Assembly: GCF_005886805.2 (NCBI RefSeq)
Contig: NZ_CP045430.1
Location: 1,284,120-1,348,119 of the forward strand
Direction of reading: 5' to 3'
From: Pseudoalteromonas rubra
GTDB taxonomy: Bacteria > Pseudomonadota > Gammaproteobacteria > Enterobacterales > Alteromonadaceae
DNA length: 64,000 nt
A program made the position numbers and the translations under genes. The notes beneath the pieces were generated by a model. It worked only from the letters and a program-made list of their open reading frames with translations. It did not search any database and was not told the origin of the DNA. Within the stretch, counting starts at the first letter, position 1, and each line of letters opens with the position of its first letter. Positions 28,515 to 37,939 of this stretch are shown one piece after another.

Positions 28515-28548
28515 ATGGGAAAGCAGTGCTTGTCTGCTTCCCATTTTT
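28515..28548 (+). terminator. Terminator of the AhpD-like gene
   Basis: Stem ATGGGAAAGCAG / CTGCTTCCCAT with one bulged A and loop TGCTTGT, followed by T5; 39 bp after the stop. Confidence 0.8.
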
Positions 28549-28614
28549 GCTTGCCTGAACCGCAATTAAATTAGTTGAATATTTGGGTTGATCCAAATCA
28601 AAACGCACTATATA

Positions 28615-28644
28615 TTAAAGTTTCAATAATTACTGAAACTTTAA
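28615..28644. promoter_or_regulatory. 11-bp inverted repeat at the GbsR-type regulator start, likely auto-operator
   Basis: TTAAAGTTTCA (28615-28625) and its exact complement TGAAACTTTAA (28634-28644) with an 8-bp spacer, ending 2 bp before the chosen ATG. Placement over the start region suggests autorepression. Confidence 0.6.
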
Positions 28645-28646
28645 AA

Positions 28647-29192
28647 ATGCAGCTATCACCTAAAATCGAAAACTTCGTTCTCCACTGCGGAGAGATGGGA
28701 AGCCGCTGGGGCTTCAACCGTACCATAGGCCAGATGGTTGGCTTATTGGTTATCAACGAAAAGCCCCTGACTGCTAATGAAATTGCAGAAGCGCTTAAGA
28801 TTTCCCGTGGTAATGTCAGTATGGGTATCAAGGAGCTGCAATCATGGCAACTGGTTAAAGTCCATCATATCCCTGGAGACAGAAAAGAGTATTACTCCCC
28901 TAATGGCAGCATTTGGGACCTGGCTAACCGGGTGTTTGAAGAACGCCGCAAACGCGAAATTGACCCTACCCTGACCCTGTTACGTGACCAGATTCTGGAC
29001 AGCGCAAATTCACCAGAAGAAAAATACGCGCAAGAGCAAATGCAGTCTATCCATGATCTACTAGAGACAGTGACAAAATGGTCGGCGGAATTACAAAGGC
29101 TTACGCCTGAACAACTGCAATCCTTAATGAAATTGGGTTCATCTGTTAGCAAAGTAATTGATTTGAAGGATAAGCTGCTCAGAAAATCCTGA
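28647..29192 (+). CDS. GbsR/MarR-type winged-helix regulator
   Basis: A 181-residue regulator of the GbsR type. The wHTH is near the N-terminus: WGFNRTIGQMVGLLVINEKPLTANEIAEAL, recognition helix SRGNVSMGIKELQSWQLV, and wing IPGDRKEYY. The C-terminal half is helical and coiled, for dimerisation. The open frame begins at 28575, but ATG 28647 starts at the usual family position. It is followed 126 bp later by cioAB on the same strand, so it probably controls that oxidase; GbsR-type genes beside cytochrome bd genes occur in other marine bacteria, to my recollection. Confidence 0.85.
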   Translation: MQLSPKIENFVLHCGEMGSRWGFNRTIGQMVGLLVINEKPLTANEIAEALKISRGNVSMGIKELQSWQLVKVHHIPGDRKEYYSPNGSIWDLANRVFEERRKREIDPTLTLLRDQILDSANSPEEKYAQEQMQSIHDLLETVTKWSAELQRLTPEQLQSLMKLGSSVSKVIDLKDKLLRKS

Positions 29193-29222
29193 CTGAGTGG
29201 CTTTGAAAAGGATTTCTTTACA

Positions 29223-29244
29223 ATGCGCGGCTCGTGCCCGCGCA
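29223..29244 (+). other. GC-rich hairpin in the cioAB leader
   Basis: ATGCGCGG / CCGCGCAT, an 8-bp perfect stem with a 7-base loop, 31 bp after the regulator stop. No T-run follows, so it may be a processing or stability element between the regulator and cioA. Confidence 0.45.
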
Positions 29245-29318
29245 TCACAGTCGTGTCAGCCAGATTGCCTTACCCAACCCAGGCAAAGCTTGTGCTGATA
29301 TAATATGCGAGGTGCGTC

Positions 29319-30662
29319 ATGCTTGATACCCTACTGTTGTCGCGTATTCAATTTGCGGCAAATATTAGCTTTCATATTCTATTTCCAACCATAACCATTG
29401 CTTTGGCCTGGTTCCTGGTTTTCTTTAAATTCCGTTACGGCCAAACTGACGAGCAGGTATGGCTGAGAGCATATCGATTTTGGGTTAAAATTTTTGCACT
29501 CACTTTCGCGCTGGGTGTGGTGAGCGGCATTACTATGTCTTTTCAGTTTGGCACTAATTGGCCCGGATTTATGGAACGCATAGGTAACATAGCCGGACCG
29601 TTGCTCGGCTATGAAGTGCTCACAGCCTTTTTTATGGAAGCCACCTTTCTCGGTATTATGCTATTTGGTATGAAACGTGTTAGCCCGCGTCTGCATACCT
29701 TTTCTACCCTCATTGTAGCGGTAGGCACTACCCTGTCGGCATTCTGGATACTCTCTTTAAACAGCTGGTTACAAACCCCCACTGGTTACACACTAGTCGA
29801 TGGCGTGTTCTATCCTGACAACTGGTTTGAGATAATCTTCAACCCCTCATTTGGTTATCGCTTTGCTCATATGCTCCTGGCCAGCGGACTCACAGCATCC
29901 TTTCTGGTAGCAGGAATTAGCGCCTATCGGCTATTAAAAAACGACCACAAGCATGCCCCCAAATTGACATTGAAGGTAGCGCTAAGTGTTGCTGCACTAC
30001 TGGCACCACTACAGATGTTTGTCGGAGACCTGCACGGCCTGAACACATTTGAGCATCAGCCGCAAAAAGTAGCCGCAATGGAGGGGGTCTGGGAGACTGA
30101 GCAAGGTGCCCCCCTGTTGCTATTCGCAATTCCTGATGAAAGTACCCGAACGAATCATTTTGAAGTCGCTATTCCTAACTTGGCCAGTTTGATCCTCACT
30201 CATAAGCTAGACGGTGAGATCAAAGGTCTGAACGAGTTTAAAGGTGAGCACCCTCCGGTTAAACCTGTCTTTTTTGGGTTCCGAATAATGGTGGGGATGG
30301 GTTTACTCATGATCCTAGTGGCGGCAGTGACACGCTACACATTGTGGCGGCATTCAACGCTGCCAGATTGGCAACTTAAAATACTAGTAGCCATGACCTT
30401 CTCTGGCTGGATTGCTACTTTGGCAGGCTGGTATGTCACAGAAATTGGACGCCAACCTTTTATGGTAAATGGGCTAATAAAAATTGAAGAACTAGTCACC
30501 AGTGTCCCGGGAGAGCATGTGCTGCTTACATTAGTAGGCTATCTTACTGTCTATGCTGTACTACTCACAGCTTATATTAAAACACTATTTTATACCGCGC
30601 GTAATGCCATAGAAGTTGAAGAGTATCAGACAACACCGATTCAGGGAGGTCAATATGTTTAG
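29319..30662 (+). CDS. cioA: Cyanide-insensitive-type cytochrome bd ubiquinol oxidase, subunit I
   Basis: Inner-membrane quinol:O2 oxidoreductase subunit carrying haems b558, b595 and d; 447 residues with about nine helices. The N-terminus LLSRIQFAANISFHILFP includes the haem-ligand His19, and GRQPFMVNGLI is the usual later motif. The Q-loop is short, as in CioA rather than E. coli CydA-long proteins. Shine-Dalgarno GAGGTG precedes the ATG. It overlaps cioB by 8 bp. High-affinity, NO- and cyanide-tolerant respiration is the known role of the family. Confidence 0.93.
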   Translation: MLDTLLLSRIQFAANISFHILFPTITIALAWFLVFFKFRYGQTDEQVWLRAYRFWVKIFALTFALGVVSGITMSFQFGTNWPGFMERIGNIAGPLLGYEVLTAFFMEATFLGIMLFGMKRVSPRLHTFSTLIVAVGTTLSAFWILSLNSWLQTPTGYTLVDGVFYPDNWFEIIFNPSFGYRFAHMLLASGLTASFLVAGISAYRLLKNDHKHAPKLTLKVALSVAALLAPLQMFVGDLHGLNTFEHQPQKVAAMEGVWETEQGAPLLLFAIPDESTRTNHFEVAIPNLASLILTHKLDGEIKGLNEFKGEHPPVKPVFFGFRIMVGMGLLMILVAAVTRYTLWRHSTLPDWQLKILVAMTFSGWIATLAGWYVTEIGRQPFMVNGLIKIEELVTSVPGEHVLLTLVGYLTVYAVLLTAYIKTLFYTARNAIEVEEYQTTPIQGGQYV

Positions 30663-31653
30663 TGCTGAATACCTGGCTTTGCTTTACAGTTCACTCATGG
30701 CACTTGCGATCATAGTGTATGCTGTGCTCGACGGCTATGACTTGGGGGTTGGTATATTGTTGCCGGGCCAAAATAAACCCGCTGCCGATACTATGATTGC
30801 CTCTATTGGCCCTTTTTGGGACGCCAACGAAACCTGGCTGGTACTGGCTGTCGGTCTTGCGCTCATTGCCTTCCCCACCGCACATTCAATCATACTGCAG
30901 GCACTGTATCTGCCTATCGCTTTTATGTTGCTGGGTTTAATTCTAAGGGGCGTTGCATTCGATTTTCGTGCCAAGGCCAAAACACGCTACCGTGAAACCT
31001 GGGATCGCTGCTTCAAACTGGGTAGCCTGATCACCGCTTTTTCACAGGGATATATGCTGGGCCTGTATGTGATGTCGTTTGAGCACAGTCTGGCGAGCCA
31101 CCTGTTTGCAGCACTCAGCGGGGTTGGTGTCATAGCAGCTTATACCTTAATAGGCGCTGGCTGGTTGATCATGAAATGCGAAGGTGAGATACAAAACTCG
31201 GCTATCCGTTGGTGCCGGGTGAGCAATCTCATTGCTTTGTTGGGCGTATTAGCGGTCTCGGTGGTAAACCCACTTATAAACACTTACGTTCAGACGCGCT
31301 GGTTTGGCACCGAGATAAGCCTGTTATTGTTGCCACTGCCCCTTATCTGCATGGTACTTTTTGTGCTTCAAGACAGAGTGCTAGTAAAGCTCAAACAGAC
31401 CCCAGATCAAGGTTGCTGGTTGCCCTTTGCCATCACAGTGGTGATATTTTTACTGTGCTTTTTTGGTCTTATCTATAGCTTTTTCCCTTTTGTCGTCCCT
31501 GGCACATTAACCATATATGAGGCACTTGCTGACCCGTCTGCACTCACCTTTATGCTATACGGCGTCGTACTGGTGGTACCAGCAATCATCGGTTACACAC
31601 TATTCTCTTATCGGGTTTTCTGGGGAAAAACACAGGACCTGAGCTACTACTGA
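30655..31653 (+). CDS. cioB: Cytochrome bd ubiquinol oxidase, subunit II
   Basis: 332-residue subunit II with about nine transmembrane helices. Family motifs are visible: VYAVLDGYDLGVGILLPG near the N-terminus and GPFWDANETWLVLAVG. The frame opens earlier, but ATG 30655 with GGGAGG upstream overlaps the cioA stop by 8 bp (translational coupling) and begins at the conserved position. The gene pair ends at a strong terminator. A small CydX-like third subunit is not obvious downstream. Confidence 0.93.
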   Translation: MFSAEYLALLYSSLMALAIIVYAVLDGYDLGVGILLPGQNKPAADTMIASIGPFWDANETWLVLAVGLALIAFPTAHSIILQALYLPIAFMLLGLILRGVAFDFRAKAKTRYRETWDRCFKLGSLITAFSQGYMLGLYVMSFEHSLASHLFAALSGVGVIAAYTLIGAGWLIMKCEGEIQNSAIRWCRVSNLIALLGVLAVSVVNPLINTYVQTRWFGTEISLLLLPLPLICMVLFVLQDRVLVKLKQTPDQGCWLPFAITVVIFLLCFFGLIYSFFPFVVPGTLTIYEALADPSALTFMLYGVVLVVPAIIGYTLFSYRVFWGKTQDLSYY

Positions 31654-31676
31654 TTTTCACTTGCATTAGCCCAACC

Positions 31677-31705
31677 AAAAAGGCAGCCCGCACGCTGCCT
31701 TTTTT
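31677..31705 (+). terminator. Terminator of the cioAB operon
   Basis: AAAAAGGCAGC / GCTGCCTTTTTT with a 6-base loop, 24 bp after cioB. It also lies just beyond the stop of the convergent transglycosylase gene and may serve both. Confidence 0.9.
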
Positions 31706-31727
31706 ATTTGCTTCGTTTAGTTGAAAA

Positions 31728-32747
31728 CTAAATTTTCGGATAGCCAATGCGGTCAGACAAATACCCGACACTGGTGGCAAAATAATAGCTGCGATTCCAG
31801 TTCATCAGCGCTTTGTAGTTATTGTAAGCCAGATACATACGGCCGTTCATGTCATCAGGCATCACCAAAGCCGCACTAATATTCACTTTTGGCAAATCTG
31901 TACCATCAGCACGTCTGACGCCCAGACTTTGCCACTCTTGTAGTGAGCGTTCAGAATCTCGCCAAAACTCAAGCCACTGCTTGTGATTTTTTGAACCGCG
32001 CTTCAGGACATACTGGCTGGGGAAATCCTCCGGCAACTTTACCTGACGGCCCCAGGTCAGACTGTCATTCCAACCAACACTCTTCAGATAATTGGCAATA
32101 GATGCCAGGGCATCTTCTTTGCTGGTCCAGATATCTTTCTTGCCATCTTTGTTGTAATCAACAGCATAAGAATTGAAGGAGGTGGGCATAAACTGGGATT
32201 GACCCATTGCACCAGCCCAGGAACCTTTGAAATTGTCGACATTCACATGGCCATCTTTAAGAATGTCCAATGCAGCCCATAGCTGTCGTTTATAGAGGGC
32301 TTCCCGGCGACCATCAAATGCCAATGTCACCAGTGAGCTAATCACCGGATAGCCGCCCTGAACCCGGCCAAAGCTACTTTCAAGTCCCCACAGTGCAACG
32401 ATAAAGCGCCCCTGCACGCCAAAGTCTTTGCTGATCTTATCGAGCAGCTCTTTATTCTCTTTATACAGCTTACGTGCACGCTGAACCTTCCAGTCCGGTA
32501 CACGTTTTGGCAGATAAGTTTCCAGCGTCTCAACGATTTCAGGCTGGTTCTTATCTTGTTTGATGACTTTCTTTTTGAATTTGACTGTGCTGAACGCCTT
32601 TTCTATAAGAGCGGGTTTATAACCGCGCTCAAGCGCTTCAGCCTTTAAAACTTCTACATAACTGTCGAAACGCGCCTGATCATCCGCTTTAACAGTTTGC
32701 GATGCCAGACATAAAGATACTAATAATGCGGATAGTGTTTTAGTCAC
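31728..32747 (-). CDS. Lytic murein transglycosylase, MltB-like (SLT_2)
   Basis: Periplasmic peptidoglycan lytic transglycosylase of 339 residues. Signal peptide 1-21 with no lipobox cysteine, so it is soluble rather than lipid-anchored like E. coli MltB. The catalytic region shows ALWGLESSFGRVQGGYPV with the general acid Glu, then GSWAGAMGQSQFMPTSF and YAVDYNKDGKKDIW. There is no C-terminal peptidoglycan-binding repeat. The start overlaps the end of the ycgL gene by 8 bp, so the two are coupled. Confidence 0.92.
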   Translation of the reverse strand: MTKTLSALLVSLCLASQTVKADDQARFDSYVEVLKAEALERGYKPALIEKAFSTVKFKKKVIKQDKNQPEIVETLETYLPKRVPDWKVQRARKLYKENKELLDKISKDFGVQGRFIVALWGLESSFGRVQGGYPVISSLVTLAFDGRREALYKRQLWAALDILKDGHVNVDNFKGSWAGAMGQSQFMPTSFNSYAVDYNKDGKKDIWTSKEDALASIANYLKSVGWNDSLTWGRQVKLPEDFPSQYVLKRGSKNHKQWLEFWRDSERSLQEWQSLGVRRADGTDLPKVNISAALVMPDDMNGRMYLAYNNYKALMNWNRSYYFATSVGYLSDRIGYPKI

Positions 32748-33021
32748 TTTTTACTCCGTTTTGTCTTTTTAATTCGTCCAGAAGATTCTCTTGTGGAGGC
32801 GGCAGCTGCAAATAAAACCCATCATCGATTAATTTCTGCTTAACGTTACTTAAATCAGCAGTACCGAGTTTCTTGCGTTTTGCTAAATCCACAATGATTA
32901 CAAATATTGGCGTACCAAAAGTAGCCATTAAAGGGTCAGGGACTTTGCTAAAATCGTCTCGTTTTTCAATAAAAAGATAGGTATCGGCTTTTTTACTACT
33001 TTTATATACTGCGGCTAGCAT
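32740..33021 (-). CDS. ycgL: YcgL-domain protein
   Basis: A 93-residue cytoplasmic protein with the YcgL signature: AVYKSSKKADTYLFI at the start, VPDPLMATFG in the middle, and DDGFYLQLPPP near the end. Its function is unknown in the family. It lies divergently beside minCDE, as ycgL does in many gammaproteobacteria, and overlaps the downstream transglycosylase gene by 8 bp. Confidence 0.92.
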   Translation of the reverse strand: MLAAVYKSSKKADTYLFIEKRDDFSKVPDPLMATFGTPIFVIIVDLAKRKKLGTADLSNVKQKLIDDGFYLQLPPPQENLLDELKRQNGVKSD

Positions 33022-33164
33022 TATAACCCTATAAAATCTTGCTAATCTGAGAGCAGCACTATACCATGACCTATATAATATTTGGAAAGTTTTGCGACTC
33101 TCAAACGTACAGAGTACGGGGTCAGAACAATATTAATCAGAGATCGCACTGGTATTGAGCGCTT

Positions 33165-33866
33165 ATGTCTACACAGTCTTTTGAATTGAAGGGAAACCTG
33201 TTTACTCTCTCAGTTTTACACCTCTTCGATGCCGACCTTGGTAATGTAAAACAACAACTGAGTGATAAAATTTCCCAGGCTCCAAAATTTTTTAAAGGAG
33301 CACCTATCGTAATCAATCTTGCTGACGTCCAGGAACAGAGCATTGTACTCAGCGATTTAAAACGTATTCTTGCAGCGTTAGCATTAAACCCGGTTGGTAT
33401 TTGTAATGGTACAGAACAACACAATGCCGAAGCCAAAGAAATTGGCTTGTCTGTACTAAACTATACTAAAGATGTTAAGCCTGTTACCCAAGATAGCCAA
33501 GACACACAAATTGTTGAAAAAGAAGTTTATCTTGGAGCCCAGGTCATTAACGGCACTGTGCGCTCCGGGCAACAAATTTACGCGAAGGACCGGGACCTTA
33601 TTGTACTAGGCGCAGTCAGCCATGGTGCAGAGGTCATTGCCGATGGCAATATTCACATCTATGGCACGCTCAGAGGGCGTGCTATCGCTGGTGCGCAAGG
33701 AAATCATGAGGCGAGTATCTACTGTCAGAAACTTGAAGCAGAGCTTGTTTCGGTGGGCGGCAGTTATTGGATCAGTGACTCTCTTCAGGGTGAGCACTGG
33801 GGCAAGGCCTGCCAGATTTCACAAAATAACGAATCATTAGAATTAACAGCATTGGTCAAAGGATAA
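33165..33866 (+). CDS. minC: Septum site-determining protein MinC
   Basis: Inhibitor of FtsZ ring assembly away from mid-cell. The 233-residue protein has the N-terminal FtsZ-inhibiting domain (1-105), a variable linker, and the C-terminal beta-helix that binds MinD and FtsZ (about 125-225; VNGTVRSGQQIYA and GRAIAGAQG typical). First gene of minCDE, 5 bp before minD. The 143-bp divergent gap to ycgL should hold the promoter. Confidence 0.97.
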   Translation: MSTQSFELKGNLFTLSVLHLFDADLGNVKQQLSDKISQAPKFFKGAPIVINLADVQEQSIVLSDLKRILAALALNPVGICNGTEQHNAEAKEIGLSVLNYTKDVKPVTQDSQDTQIVEKEVYLGAQVINGTVRSGQQIYAKDRDLIVLGAVSHGAEVIADGNIHIYGTLRGRAIAGAQGNHEASIYCQKLEAELVSVGGSYWISDSLQGEHWGKACQISQNNESLELTALVKG

Positions 33867-33871
33867 TTCAG

Positions 33872-34681
33872 ATGGCAAAGATTATTGTCGTAACTTCAGG
33901 TAAAGGTGGTGTAGGTAAAACCACGTCAAGTGCAGCGATCGGCACCGGTCTTGCGCTTAAAGGATACAAAACAGCCATTATCGACTTTGATATTGGCCTG
34001 CGTAACTTAGATCTCATCATGGGCTGCGAACGCCGTGTCGTTTATGATTTTGTCAACGTCATTAATGGTGAAGCAAACCTTAATCAGGCACTGATTAAAG
34101 ATAAACGCGTTGAAAAACTCTATATTTTACCTGCCTCACAAACGCGCGATAAAGATGCGCTGACAAAAGAAGGCGTTGAACGTGTTTTGAAAGAAATGTC
34201 AGAAGACTTTGATTTCATTATCTGCGACTCACCCGCTGGCATCGAAGCTGGTGCAATGATGGCACTCTACTTTGCCGACGAAGCAATCGTAACAACCAAC
34301 CCGGAAGTTTCTTCCGTTCGTGACTCTGACCGTATTCTGGGAATTTTGCAAAGCAAATCAAAGCGCGCAGAAGATGGTCTGGAGCCCGTAAAGGAACATC
34401 TGCTGCTTACGCGTTATAATCCAGAGCGTGTAGAAAGCGGCGACATGCTGTCCGTCGAAGATGTTCAGGAAATCCTGGCAATAGACTTACTCGGCGTGAT
34501 CCCAGAATCCAAAGCTGTGTTAAATGCGTCTAACTCGGGACAACCTGTGATCCTTGATACAGAATCTGATGCAGGTCAGGCATATAGCGATGCGATTAAT
34601 CGCTTGTTAGGTGAAATCATCGACTTCAGATTTTTGAATGTTGAAAAGAAAGGACTGCTAAAGCGGATTTTTGGAGGTTAA
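33872..34681 (+). CDS. minD: Septum site-determining ATPase MinD
   Basis: Membrane-cycling ATPase that recruits MinC and oscillates with MinE. The deviant Walker A motif [11 protein letters not shown] is at residues 10-20 with the signature lysine, followed by [14 protein letters not shown] and Walker B IICDSPAG. The C-terminal amphipathic helix ([11 protein letters not shown]) is the membrane-targeting sequence. Length 269, normal. Its stop is 1 bp before the minE start. Confidence 0.98.
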   Translation: MAKIIVVTSGKGGVGKTTSSAAIGTGLALKGYKTAIIDFDIGLRNLDLIMGCERRVVYDFVNVINGEANLNQALIKDKRVEKLYILPASQTRDKDALTKEGVERVLKEMSEDFDFIICDSPAGIEAGAMMALYFADEAIVTTNPEVSSVRDSDRILGILQSKSKRAEDGLEPVKEHLLLTRYNPERVESGDMLSVEDVQEILAIDLLGVIPESKAVLNASNSGQPVILDTESDAGQAYSDAINRLLGEIIDFRFLNVEKKGLLKRIFGG

Positions 34682-34682
34682 T

Positions 34683-34946
34683 GTGTCTTTACTTGATTAT
34701 TTTCGATCCGAGAAAAAGTCCAGCGCTTCGCTGGCTAAAGAGCGGCTACAAATAATCGTTGCCCATGAACGCTCCAAGCGTGGCACCCCCGATTATCTGC
34801 CTCAGTTAAAGCAGGACATACTCGAGGTGATCCGTAAGTATGTCAAAGTTGACTCCGATGCAGTCAATGTGCAGTTTGAGCAAAACGAAGACGATTTGGC
34901 CGTATTAGAGCTTAATGTAACGCTTCCGGATGACGAACAGAAGTAA
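34683..34946 (+). CDS. minE: Cell division topological specificity factor MinE
   Basis: An 87-residue protein beginning [16 protein letters not shown], the usual membrane-targeting and MinD-binding N-terminus, followed by [12 protein letters not shown] and the dimerisation domain. The GTG at 34683 has GGAGG five bases upstream (inside the last minD codons) and matches the family start; the longer frame from TTG 34671 is not used. Last gene of minCDE, followed by a strong bidirectional terminator. Confidence 0.96.
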   Translation: MSLLDYFRSEKKSSASLAKERLQIIVAHERSKRGTPDYLPQLKQDILEVIRKYVKVDSDAVNVQFEQNEDDLAVLELNVTLPDDEQK

Positions 34947-34952
34947 CAACCA

Positions 34953-34982
34953 AAAAAACGCCGCACGATGTGCGGCGTTTTT
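34953..34982. terminator. Bidirectional terminator between minE and rnd
   Basis: AAAACGCCGCAC / GTGCGGCGTTTT with loop GAT and T/A runs on both sides; ends minCDE on plus and rnd on minus. Confidence 0.92.
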
Positions 34983-34993
34983 GTATCTTAAAG

Positions 34994-36127
34994 CTATTCA
35001 ACCTGCCATTTAGAAAGTGCGTCTTTTAACTGACTATGACGCCAGCCCAAAAACAAATCTGGCTTCATAAATTTATTTCTCTGCGCATCATCTAGTTTCC
35101 AGTTCCACCCTATTACCTGATTAATTTGCTTTTTAGATGCAAACACATCCAGCGGGATCCCCTGCTGTTTAGCCACTTCCGCTATCGATTGTTTAATTTC
35201 CTTTGCCGCCCCTTTGTAACCAGGGTAATCAATCAATCTCTGAACCCGTTTTGGCAACTCAGCCTCCGCTACTGCTTTACCAGCTTCAATGCACGCTAGA
35301 ATTTCTTTGCCAGAACGATTTACTTCCATTTGTTCCACTCCTGGAACATTGCGTAGGCTATTCAATGAACCTGGTCGACGTTTTGCTATTTCAACCATGT
35401 TTTGTTCTTTCAATACAAAATTAAGTGCCAGATTTTTCTTCTCAGCCTTGTTTTGTCTCCAACTCGCAAGCTCACGTAATACAGCCAAATCACGGGGTTT
35501 GAGTTGCCAGACATTTTTCACATTCAGGTAAAGATAATCATCCGGTGTTCTGAAAGCGCGCTTTTGAGCGATCAAGTGGGATTCGGAGATCACGATATCT
35601 GACAGACCTTTCTCTGCAACCTTTTGACAAAGGCTCTCATAGCAGGGTAACAGATAAAATACATCCGCCGCAGCATACTCAAGCTGGCTTGCCTGTAAAG
35701 GACGTTTGAGCCAGTCGGTTCTGGACATACTCTTATCCAGTTCAACATCCAACATCGCTTTCACCATATTGGCAAATCCCACACAATTACCCTCTCCGAG
35801 CAACTGCAATGCAAACTGTGTATCAAATAAAGGCGCAGGTACAAACCCAGCAAATTTCTGGAACACCTCGATGTCTTCAGAGGGAGAGTGAAGTACTTTT
35901 ACGATCTGCTCATCACGAAGTAAATGCCATAACCCTGAAAAGTCGAGCTCACTTAATGGATCTATCAGAGCAAGATGCTCCCCGTTATAAACTTGTATCA
36001 AAGCGATTTCAGGATACAAAGTTCTGCGACGCATAAACTCTGTGTCTATCGCAAGCACTTTGCTATTTGATAGCTTTGCTGTAAAAGCATCAAGCTCAGT
36101 TTGGTGTTGGATAAATTGATACTGCAC
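34994..36127 (-). CDS. rnd: Ribonuclease D
   Basis: 3'-5' exoribonuclease in tRNA and small-RNA end processing; 377 residues. DEDD exonuclease motifs: Exo I LAIDTEFMRRRT, Exo II around HSPSEDIEVF, Exo III near YAAADVFYLLPCY. Then HRDC domains (about 210-290 and C-terminal). The ATG at 36127 has AGGGAG upstream, and only 13 bp separate the start from the T-run of the fadD terminator hairpin. The fadD-rnd order is as in E. coli. Confidence 0.96.
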   Translation of the reverse strand: MQYQFIQHQTELDAFTAKLSNSKVLAIDTEFMRRRTLYPEIALIQVYNGEHLALIDPLSELDFSGLWHLLRDEQIVKVLHSPSEDIEVFQKFAGFVPAPLFDTQFALQLLGEGNCVGFANMVKAMLDVELDKSMSRTDWLKRPLQASQLEYAAADVFYLLPCYESLCQKVAEKGLSDIVISESHLIAQKRAFRTPDDYLYLNVKNVWQLKPRDLAVLRELASWRQNKAEKKNLALNFVLKEQNMVEIAKRRPGSLNSLRNVPGVEQMEVNRSGKEILACIEAGKAVAEAELPKRVQRLIDYPGYKGAAKEIKQSIAEVAKQQGIPLDVFASKKQINQVIGWNWKLDDAQRNKFMKPDLFLGWRHSQLKDALSKWQVE

Positions 36128-36140
36128 ATTTACTCCCTAT

Positions 36141-36160
36141 AAAAAACCGGCTTTCGCCGG
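36141..36160 (-). terminator. Hairpin with U6 between fadD and rnd
   Basis: On the minus strand AAACCGGC-GAAA-GCCGGTTTTTT forms an 8-bp GNRA-capped stem plus T6. It ends fadD transcripts but lies directly before the rnd ribosome site. In E. coli a similar hairpin and U-rich tract precede rnd, and the U-tract is needed for rnd translation. Confidence 0.85.
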
Positions 36161-36167
36161 TTTCTTT

Positions 36168-37817
36168 TTACTTTAATGCCCTACGCAATATTTTGCCAAC
36201 ATTGGTCTTAGGCAATTCATCTCTGAATTCGACCAATTTGGGGACTTTATAATTGGTTAGCTTGTCGCGACAATGACTTATTATATCTTTTTCTGTCAAA
36301 GATGGATCCTTTCTCACAACAAAAACTTTTACCTGTTCACCGCTCACTTCATGCGGTACACCAACCGCAGCGACTTCCAGCACGCCTTCGTGCATCGCAA
36401 CGATTTCTTCTATCTCGTTAGGGAACACATTAAAGCCAGAGACCAAAATCATATCTTTTTTACGATCTACGATATAGAAGAACCCTTCTTCATCGTAAAT
36501 AGCAATATCACCAGTTGCAAACCAACCATCCTGCAAACATTCAGCTGTTGCATCAGGACGATTATAGTAGCCAGCCATAACCTGAGGCCCTTTAACACAA
36601 AGCTCTCCAGGCTCTCCCAACGGCATCTCCTCACCCTGATCATTAATAATTTTCAGGTCTGTACTTGGCGCCGGCAAACCGATTGAGCCGTTATAGCCAT
36701 CGATATCCCATGGGCAAATTGTAACCAAAGGCGCACATTCTGTCAGGCCATAGCCTTCCATAAGTTTACTTTTTGTGACTTTCTGCCAACGCTCTGCAAC
36801 TGGTCGCTGCACGGCCATTCCACCACCAAGAGACACTTTCAGTGTTGAGAAGTCCAACTCTGAAAATCCGGGTGTGTTTAGTAAACCGTTGAACAATGTA
36901 TTTACGCCAGTAATAACCGTAAAGGGATATTTTGATAGCTCTTTAACAAAGCCAGGCATATCCCTTGGGTTAGTGATAAGCAGGTTGTGACCACCATACT
37001 TCATAAAGGTAAGGCAGTTCGCTGTAAGTGCAAAAATATGATACAGAGGTAACGCAGTAACAACTACTTCACGGCCTTTATCAAGTACTTTATCAAGGCA
37101 GCCAGAAACCTGCTCCAAATTCGCAACCATGTTGCCATGAGTCAGCATTGCGCCTTTGGAAACCCCTGTTGTACCACCCGTGTACTGGAGAAATGCCAGA
37201 TCTGTCAGTGTCACCTCAGGTACTTTATATTGCCCGGGGTCTGCACTTATGGCGTGTGCAAAAGGCTGTGCATCAGGCAAGTCATAATCTGGCACCATTT
37301 TTTTAAGCTTTTTAACCACGAAGTTGACTAAATGCTTCTTGACGCCACCAAGCATATCACCAATTTGTGTCACAACTATGTGTTTAACACCCGTCGTTGG
37401 AAGTGCCTTTTCGAGTGTATGTGCAAAGTTTGCCAATATGAAGATTGCTTTCGCTTCTGAATCATTAAGCTGATGCTCGAGCTCCCTCACTGTGTACAAG
37501 GGGTTTACATTAACGACCGTACAACCAGCTCTCAATACGCCTAAAATGGTGATGGGTGTTTGTAGCAAGTTTGGCATCATAACCGCCACTTTGTCCCCTT
37601 TACCTAATTTAAGGGTGTTTTGAATATAACTGGCGACTGCCTTGGTAGCTTCATCAACTTGTTGGTAAGTCATTGTTTTACCCATGTTACTGTATGCTGG
37701 TAACTGGGCAAACTCTCTAAAACTTTTGTCGAATAATTCAAGCAGCGAGTTGTAGTGTTCTGGGTCGATTGTTTCCGGCATCCCTTCGGGGTAGCGCTTT
37801 AACCAGATTTTTTCCAC
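36168..37817 (-). CDS. fadD: Long-chain fatty acid-CoA ligase
   Basis: Activates fatty acids to acyl-CoA with ATP at the inner membrane, coupled to uptake. The 549-residue protein has the AMP-binding P-loop-like motif [20 protein letters not shown], the [11 protein letters not shown] motif, WFATGDIA, and the C-terminal [14 protein letters not shown] with the catalytic lysine. GTG start at 37817 with AGGAG six bases upstream. A 21-bp palindrome lies 40 bp upstream, suggesting control by a dimeric regulator. Confidence 0.96.
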   Translation of the reverse strand: MEKIWLKRYPEGMPETIDPEHYNSLLELFDKSFREFAQLPAYSNMGKTMTYQQVDEATKAVASYIQNTLKLGKGDKVAVMMPNLLQTPITILGVLRAGCTVVNVNPLYTVRELEHQLNDSEAKAIFILANFAHTLEKALPTTGVKHIVVTQIGDMLGGVKKHLVNFVVKKLKKMVPDYDLPDAQPFAHAISADPGQYKVPEVTLTDLAFLQYTGGTTGVSKGAMLTHGNMVANLEQVSGCLDKVLDKGREVVVTALPLYHIFALTANCLTFMKYGGHNLLITNPRDMPGFVKELSKYPFTVITGVNTLFNGLLNTPGFSELDFSTLKVSLGGGMAVQRPVAERWQKVTKSKLMEGYGLTECAPLVTICPWDIDGYNGSIGLPAPSTDLKIINDQGEEMPLGEPGELCVKGPQVMAGYYNRPDATAECLQDGWFATGDIAIYDEEGFFYIVDRKKDMILVSGFNVFPNEIEEIVAMHEGVLEVAAVGVPHEVSGEQVKVFVVRKDPSLTEKDIISHCRDKLTNYKVPKLVEFRDELPKTNVGKILRRALK

Positions 37818-37856
37818 TCTTAGCTCCTGTGTTCTCGTTATTTTTTATATTGGTCT

Positions 37857-37877
37857 TACCTTAATATAATTAAGGTA
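37857..37877. promoter_or_regulatory. 21-bp palindrome upstream of fadD
   Basis: Arms TACCTTAAT and ATTAAGGTA, perfectly complementary around the centre ATA, 40 bp before the fadD start and 62 bp after the hydrolase gene end. It looks like a repressor site over the fadD promoter (or an A+T-rich terminator of the hydrolase gene, though without a T-run). Confidence 0.5.
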
Positions 37878-37939
37878 CACAAACAATTGAGTAAATACTC
37901 TAAAGCTGAGATAGTCCCACATTTGACACAAATATACAA

